Shown here piece by piece: positions 59,930 to 64,000 of a DNA stretch of 64,000 nt. The stretch lies in NCBI RefSeq assembly GCF_004912155.1, contig NZ_STGX01000006.1, positions 1 to 64,000 on the forward strand. Reading direction: 5' to 3'. The translations under genes were made by a program, and so were the position numbers. The notes under the pieces are model-generated. The model saw only the letters and a program-made list of their open reading frames with translations, was not told the DNA's origin and searched no databases. Origin of the DNA: Glycomyces paridis (GTDB lineage: Bacteria > Actinomycetota > Actinomycetes > Mycobacteriales > Micromonosporaceae). How positions within the stretch are numbered: the stretch's first letter is position 1; each line of letters starts with the position of its first letter.

Positions 59930-60922
59930 CTAGATGAGTCCTTCCTTGACAAGGCTCCAGTAATGCTGCCCCAGGGAAGTGAGCTGACAGGACTGACTTT
60001 CCATGGCGGCGTGCCACATGTGGGGCGCATTCACGGGCCGGACCAGGTTTACCCTCACATACTTCTGCAGCCTCCTGAACACGACGGTATTCACAGGATC
60101 AGGAGGTAGCACGGCTGGATCCGCGGCGAACCCGGATGGTCGCTCGGGCTCGTAAGAGGGATCAAGGCGGAGGTCATGGTCGGGAGTCGGAAAGTGCGTC
60201 GTCAAGGCACGGAGGTCCTCGAGGGCGATGGGCGGATCAGTCTTCCGAAGCGACACGAACGTCTTCACGTTGGTCTTGAAGACCGGGCGCTGGGCCCAGG
60301 GTCCGAGGGACTGGTCAATATGGGCGTACACACTGCCGGGGGTGATCTCCCCGACCAGGTTCGATGCGGCTCCGTTGAGCGCATCGACGAGCAGGCTGGT
60401 GAAGACGCCTGCACCTCCACCGGGTGTTTCCATCGCATACTGATTCTCAGTGGAAGCAGTCAGAATGGTGACGCCGCTGGAAATCTCCGCGAGTCCTGTC
60501 ACCAATGCACTGTTCCCCGCGACACCACCATGGCAGCTGTCGAGGATGATGACCTTGTTTCTCGCTGTCGACTTGTTTACCAACGACATGATGTCGGCGA
60601 GGGAAAGCCCGTCGTCTCCGGTCTCACACTCGCTCGTGCAGAGGAATCCGCCGGTGTCTTCAATGTAGCCGTGGCCTGCGAAGTAGAGCAATGCGATCTC
60701 GGCGTCATCAGAGAAGAGCTGCCTGACCGCCTCTTTCAAATCCTTCTTTAGTACGCGCCGAGCAGCGCTCGTGCCTGTGAGGAGTTGAGGGGCCTTGAAG
60801 TTGAGTGTGCCATCCGCGTGCCGTTCGAGCACTGCTTTCACTGCATGCGCGTCGTTGACGCAACCGCTCAGCGAGCGAATATGGTCATAATGGTCGATTC
60901 CGACGATGAGAGCTTTTCTCAT
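59930..60922 (-). CDS. Caspase-like protease (peptidase C14 family)
   Basis: 330 residues. N-terminal caspase/metacaspase-like domain (1-230): [12 protein letters not shown], catalytic His84 in [10 protein letters not shown] and catalytic Cys130 in ILDSCHGG, then [11 protein letters not shown]. The C-terminal region (about 235-330) ends in a conserved-looking block, [19 protein letters not shown], probably a sensor or substrate module. Bacterial caspase-like proteins act in abortive defence, cleaving effectors or host proteins. It lies five bases after the small TIR gene, which could activate it through a nucleotide signal (inference). Confidence 0.85.
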   Translation of the reverse strand: MRKALIVGIDHYDHIRSLSGCVNDAHAVKAVLERHADGTLNFKAPQLLTGTSAARRVLKKDLKEAVRQLFSDDAEIALLYFAGHGYIEDTGGFLCTSECETGDDGLSLADIMSLVNKSTARNKVIILDSCHGGVAGNSALVTGLAEISSGVTILTASTENQYAMETPGGGAGVFTSLLVDALNGAASNLVGEITPGSVYAHIDQSLGPWAQRPVFKTNVKTFVSLRKTDPPIALEDLRALTTHFPTPDHDLRLDPSYEPERPSGFAADPAVLPPDPVNTVVFRRLQKYVRVNLVRPVNAPHMWHAAMESQSCQLTSLGQHYWSLVKEGLI

Positions 60923-60927
60923 GGGAC

Positions 60928-61299
60928 TCAGATGGAATCGATGAAACTACTGATATTGACATCACTCCAGGCGTAAGTCGGAACGCCGTCGATCTGCGTC
61001 CGGTCCCCCTGGTAGGCCCAAATCCCCCGGATCGGCCTCGACTCCTCCTTCGCGCAGGCGATTTCCCATTTCTGACCGCTGGAACTCAGGGAGTTCTTGC
61101 TCACGAGAACGATGACTCCATGCGATCGCTTGATCCTGGTTCGGACATGCTGCTTCCAGTCACTGTCGTAGGGCTCCTTGACCGACATGTCAACGAATTC
61201 GAAGGGCGCGCGAGGATGAAGCGACTGACCTTTCAAGAAGTCCCGTTGGCGCTCGTCTTCAATGGAAAACGCTACAAAAACAACCTTTTTATCCGACAT
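60928..61299 (-). CDS. Small TIR-like protein (DUF1863/MTH538, ThsB-like)
   Basis: 123 residues: [11 protein letters not shown] (strand 1), [21 protein letters not shown] and [22 protein letters not shown], where Glu79 of WEI sits at the catalytic Glu position of NADase/cyclase TIRs. Single-domain TIR proteins of this type act as ThsB sensors in Thoeris, making a cyclic ADP-ribose signal on infection. ATG at 61299 has GGGAAGGG upstream. It is the first gene of the minus-strand cluster, and base composition is much more AT-rich than the chromosome. Confidence 0.78.
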   Translation of the reverse strand: MSDKKVVFVAFSIEDERQRDFLKGQSLHPRAPFEFVDMSVKEPYDSDWKQHVRTRIKRSHGVIVLVSKNSLSSSGQKWEIACAKEESRPIRGIWAYQGDRTQIDGVPTYAWSDVNISSFIDSI

Positions 61300-61670
61300 T
61301 TGGCCCTTCCCGAATTAGTCTGAATTTTCCCGTCTTCAGCTCTTGCGTCACGACCCCGAGCAGCACGGATTCACTCCCGTCTGCCGACGGTTACGGGCCG
61401 TAAATTCATCCTACTGCGCGGTTGCCGCCGTGGGTAGCCACCAATTGGGCGACTTTCCGACGTGCCCCTGCAAGCCAATGCAACTGGTGTTGCCAATGGC
61501 AATGAAGCGTATGATAAGGAGTGATTTGCCCGCCCTCGGTATTAGAAAATGCGAGGGCGCATGTATACGCAACCTTGACTGGATCGGGATTCGTAGGTAG
61601 CATCGATACCTCGCAATCATGTCGGAGCGGTAGTAGCAATGCGTCTATCCGGCGAAGGGAATCCTGAATC
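61300..61670. other. Divergent control region between the two TIR gene clusters
   Basis: 371 bases of lower GC than the chromosome, holding the promoters of the minus-strand TIR/caspase unit and the plus-strand pair. Short open frames exist on both strands, but their codon use does not support a gene. Repeated GTTGCCAATGGCAA-type dyads occur near 61485-61505. No regulator gene is present. Confidence 0.4.
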
Positions 61671-62102
61671 GTGTCCCAGTCCTCAACTGACATCACTTTC
61701 GCGCTCACTGACACCGCCGGAAAGCAATATGACACGATTATTCCGGGCGGGCTTGCGGAACTTGGTCCGAACGGACTGCTCCTTAGTTTCGTCGTGCTGA
61801 GCCCAGACAATCTTTTCGGGGAGACTTTCGTGCTCAGAGAGCGCTCCAGTAGACCTGAGGACGTCGCCCGGAAGATCGCAGCGATGGCCGGGCCTTCCTT
61901 GTTGACCTTGCTAGAATGCCAGGTGTACACTAAAGCGACCGATGAAAAGGTGCACCCGATAATGAGGCTCGCCCTCAACGATCTCAATGCCCCACTCGTG
62001 CGCTGGGCGGTTGAGAACCTGCCACGCCTGTCGAAGGACCAGCTCGGGTATTACGATGTCAAGGGTCGCCTCCGTTTCAAAGAACTCATTTACGTCTCAT
62101 GA
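61671..62102 (+). CDS. Unknown protein paired with TIR protein
   Basis: 143 residues. GTG at 61671 has GAAGGGAA about nine bases upstream. There is no signal or membrane segment; predicted mix of strands (ITFALTDTAGKQYDTIIPGG) and helices. Its stop overlaps the ATG of the TIR gene (ATGA), so the pair is made together, as for a TIR protein and its regulator or target. I recognise no family. Confidence 0.65.
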   Translation: MSQSSTDITFALTDTAGKQYDTIIPGGLAELGPNGLLLSFVVLSPDNLFGETFVLRERSSRPEDVARKIAAMAGPSLLTLLECQVYTKATDEKVHPIMRLALNDLNAPLVRWAVENLPRLSKDQLGYYDVKGRLRFKELIYVS

Positions 62103-62674
62103 CTGAACCGCGCGCACTTCGTATCTTTATCTCCTACACCGAATCCGATCTGGAGTGGGCGAAGTGGGTAGGTTCGAGGATACGAGACTCCGGTCATCAA
62201 CCGATGATGCAGGATTGGGATTCGCCACCTGGGGCAAACTTCGTACTTTGGGTGAACGAGCAGTTGGAGCAAGCTGACATCATTATGCCGTTGTTCTCCA
62301 ACAACTATTTCGAGTCCGAATGGTGCACGATCGAGTGGACCAACGCAATGAGCGCAGGCAAGTACATGATCCCGCTCAAGATCGGCCCTTGCGATCCTCC
62401 AGCCGTCTTGAGTAGCACCACGTACCTGGACGTGACAGGGCGATCGGAGAGGAGTATCAATCGTCTGCTCACCACAGGGCTCGGCTCGCCAGCGACGAAA
62501 AAGCGGCAACGGCTCGAGCAGGAGAGCCCGGAGCTGCGGTCGAAGCGGCTCGTCAAGTCCTGGAAACGCGCCGCCCTGGCCGCCACAGTACTCAGCGCGG
62601 TCGGAACCGGCGCGGGCTTCGATCCAGGCGACAGCGGTGGCAGCGACGCATTGGCCACCGATCTATTCTCCTGA
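62099..62674 (+). CDS. TIR-domain protein
   Basis: 191 residues. TIR domain at 1-130: LRIFISYTESDLEWAKWVGS, DWDSPPG, MPLFSNNYFESEWCTIEW with candidate catalytic Glu79. A basic linker (KKRQRLEQE, RSKRLVKSWKR) leads to a weakly hydrophobic segment (AALAATVLSAVGTGAG) and an acidic tail. TIR domains of this class hydrolyse NAD+ or serve as adaptors. It is translationally coupled to the unknown protein upstream and is divergent from the TIR/caspase unit. Confidence 0.85.
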   Translation: MTEPRALRIFISYTESDLEWAKWVGSRIRDSGHQPMMQDWDSPPGANFVLWVNEQLEQADIIMPLFSNNYFESEWCTIEWTNAMSAGKYMIPLKIGPCDPPAVLSSTTYLDVTGRSERSINRLLTTGLGSPATKKRQRLEQESPELRSKRLVKSWKRAALAATVLSAVGTGAGFDPGDSGGSDALATDLFS

Positions 62675-62838
62675 ACAACTGCCCGGATCGAAGTCTCCTT
62701 GTCGCGCGCAGCCTGATCGCTATGAGCTGGTGGTTGCTGGAGGATTCGGTAGTTGACTGCCGCAGGCGATGTCGTTCATCCCCCGGTATTCGGTTTGCGG
62801 CCAGTCCGAGCTTGGGGGAGGCTGTCGCGGCGATTGAT
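62675..62838. other. Non-coding remnant DNA after TIR gene
   Basis: No frame here has convincing codon use or a recognisable product. It precedes a decayed kinase fragment, so it may be the eroded 5' part of an older gene. Confidence 0.3.
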
Positions 62839-63030
62839 GTTGAGACTTTGGCCGGCTGCCTACTGATCACCTGCACGCCCGAAGCGGACAAGACCACAGT
62901 GACGCAGCTGGTGGCCGAGCGGCTGCCGGGCGCGGACCGGCTGGACGCGGACGTGTTCGGCAGGATGCTCGTCAGCGGCTGGGCGAACATGCCCGACCAG
63001 GACGGCAAATCGATCACCTCGGCGACCTAA
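62839..63030 (+). pseudogene. Decayed P-loop nucleotide kinase fragment
   Basis: The frame reads LLITCTPEADKTTVTQLVAE, LDADVFGRMLVSGW and then a stop. Small AAA-type kinases start with a similar strand, then GPPGAGKTTV and later LDxDxFxxMxxSGW. Here the Walker A glycines are replaced (CTPEADKTTV), and the protein ends after about 60 residues, so it cannot bind ATP normally. It has no clear start codon. Confidence 0.5.
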
Positions 63031-63112
63031 GACGTCACAGTGCTGTACGAGTCCAGGGGAACAAAGGATCACCGCTATTCTGTTGTCGAGTCGGAGAAAT
63101 CGAGGAAGAAGG

Positions 63113-64000
63113 TCAGCGTTGACGGACCAAGAACGACGGAAATATCAGGTTGTCGCGAAAACCAACGACTTGGGTTGCCGCACAGCGGGTGGCGTGCGCG
63201 CGATGAGCAGTGGGGATGATGACGAGAAGCGGGGCTCCAAGCCGATACGGCCTGGTCTGCCGCGAAAGCCCCCACCAGCTCCAGAGACTCCAAAGCCTCA
63301 AATCCCAGGTCCCAAGAAGAAAGAGCTGGACAGGCGGTCGCCAGCCTCCTAACTCCTTCTCGAAGTACTGGACGTACATCTCAACAATAGCTCCTCGCCC
63401 GAACGATGCATACTCGCTGGGAAGCTCAACCCACTCCGCTTCCTCACTCGCGCGCCGTAGGATTGGTTGCCGGAGAATGATGTCACGATCTGGGATGTCA
63501 TGGGAGTCGGGGTTGAAAGTGTCGACGTACCCCTGGACCTGCGTGCCGCTGTCGAGTACGAGGAGGACAAGGGTGAGCACTGAACGCCGGTCTTGGGACT
63601 TGAACCATGTCCAGAACTTCCACCACGAAATCGTGGTGCCGTTGTAATTCTTGAGGATCGCCTCCGGCGAGTGATGAAAGAGCCGCCACCAGACCGAGGT
63701 GATTGATGGGTGCACGTCCTCTCGATCCTCGATCCTGAACGCGGGCGGAGTAAGCCAATCAAGAATCCTGTTGAGGACGCGTCGGGCATGGGGAAGGCTC
63801 GCGAGATAGGCCAGGCAGCTTGCAAGGAAGAGCCCGATTAGGTAGAAACTCAACAGCCGGACAGGGTCTTCCTTCCAGTAGGAGGCGGTGTCAGTAAGTA
63901 GCTTCCGCTCGTTCAGCCGCGGAATCCAAAACCAAGAGAGCCCGATCAGGACTGTCAGCTCCGACATGACGCTCACGAAGACGACATTTGCGGCTTGCCG
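63113..64000 (-). CDS. DUF6338-like membrane protein, 5' end beyond window
   Basis: At least 287 residues; the frame remains open to the window edge, so the start and first membrane helix may be missing. Visible are a helix near the start (ELTVLIGLSWFWIPRL), a second helix (RLLSFYLIGLFLASCLAYLAS), and a soluble domain: SVWWRLF, VLLVLDSGTQVQGYVDTFNPD, DRDIILRQPI, YASFGRGAIVEMYVQY, the layout of DUF6338 proteins. The last 60 residues are unlike the family and may be read past an old frameshift. Low GC, accessory DNA. Confidence 0.6.
   Translation of the reverse strand, partial: RQAANVVFVSVMSELTVLIGLSWFWIPRLNERKLLTDTASYWKEDPVRLLSFYLIGLFLASCLAYLASLPHARRVLNRILDWLTPPAFRIEDREDVHPSITSVWWRLFHHSPEAILKNYNGTTISWWKFWTWFKSQDRRSVLTLVLLVLDSGTQVQGYVDTFNPDSHDIPDRDIILRQPILRRASEEAEWVELPSEYASFGRGAIVEMYVQYFEKELGGWRPPVQLFLLGTWDLRLWSLWSWWGLSRQTRPYRLGAPLLVIIPTAHRAHATRCAATQVVGFRDNLIFPSFLVRQR

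Noticed and set aside
61343-61600. 85-codon plus-strand frame in the TIR control region
   Set aside because: No ribosome site, mixed codon use and no recognisable motif.
61406-61987. 193-codon minus-strand frame antisense to the 143-residue TIR partner
   Set aside because: Ser/Leu/His-rich antisense product; the plus-strand gene has a ribosome site and is coupled to the TIR gene.
63083-63352. 89-codon proline-rich plus-strand frame at the end of the DUF6338-like gene
   Set aside because: Antisense to the end of the minus-strand gene and without a family match. It is kept in mind only because the minus-strand end is itself unusual.

Overview
This is a chromosomal window from a high-GC actinobacterium. 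The conserved order thrS, HIT, pgsA, PI-mannoside acyltransferase, pimA and pdxS, followed by pdxT and yebC, is an actinomycete landmark. GTG starts, leaderless starts and GC-rich codon use agree with this. Phosphatidylinositol-mannoside genes place it in the PIM-making Actinomycetia; I cannot name the species from sequence alone.

Layout. (1) About 1-13.5 kb: MFS efflux pump, then the core block yebC-pdxT ... pdxS-pimA-acyltransferase-pgsA-HIT ... thrS. Five small or unrelated genes, one a subtilisin-inhibitor-like protein, sit between pdxT and pdxS, and a K+/H+ antiporter lies before thrS. (2) 13.5-20.5 kb: a MerR-type regulator with a 20-bp-spacer promoter and, overlapping its stop, a 29-codon cysteine-rich metallothionein-like mini-gene. 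Then come quinone oxidoreductase, ferredoxin reductase, PhoX-like protein, GDP-mannose dehydratase, and two aldo/keto reductases around a small regulator/membrane pair. (3) 21.4-28.7 kb: five tandem paralogues of an exported or lipid-anchored protein family that I do not recognise, directly downstream of a NarL-type two-component pair. (4) 28.8-37.8 kb: SDR enzymes, a diverged QueA homologue, an MprAB-like two-component system whose kinase lacks a stop codon at its expected end, a LuxR-type regulator, an FAD monooxygenase and LtrA. (5) 37.8-43 kb: an iron-siderophore ABC importer (ATPase, two permeases, two binding proteins) with two IdeR/DtxR boxes. (6) 43-48 kb: a secreted nuclease and a family-11 rhamnogalacturonan lyase with a LacI-like operator. 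(7) 48.07 kb: tRNA-Val(CAC), then accessory DNA to the end of the window.

The accessory part has two blocks. 48.2-56.9 kb carries DUF1254 proteins, a frameshifted SulP transporter, an intact SulP transporter and Sap/GAP-type membrane proteins. It is bounded by two diverged copies of an AT-rich palindromic repeat, one touching the tRNA-Val 3' end. 57.2-64 kb has clearly lower GC and looks like a defence island. A minus-strand cluster encodes a small TIR-like protein, a caspase-like protease, a RyR-like small protein and a membrane protein with a TIR-like C-terminal domain. A divergent plus-strand pair encodes an unknown protein and a second TIR protein. A decayed kinase and a DUF6338-type protein cut by the window edge follow.

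The best candidates for undescribed biology are the TIR/caspase/RyR/membrane cluster, the five-paralogue exported family with its two-component system, and the cysteine-rich mini-protein.
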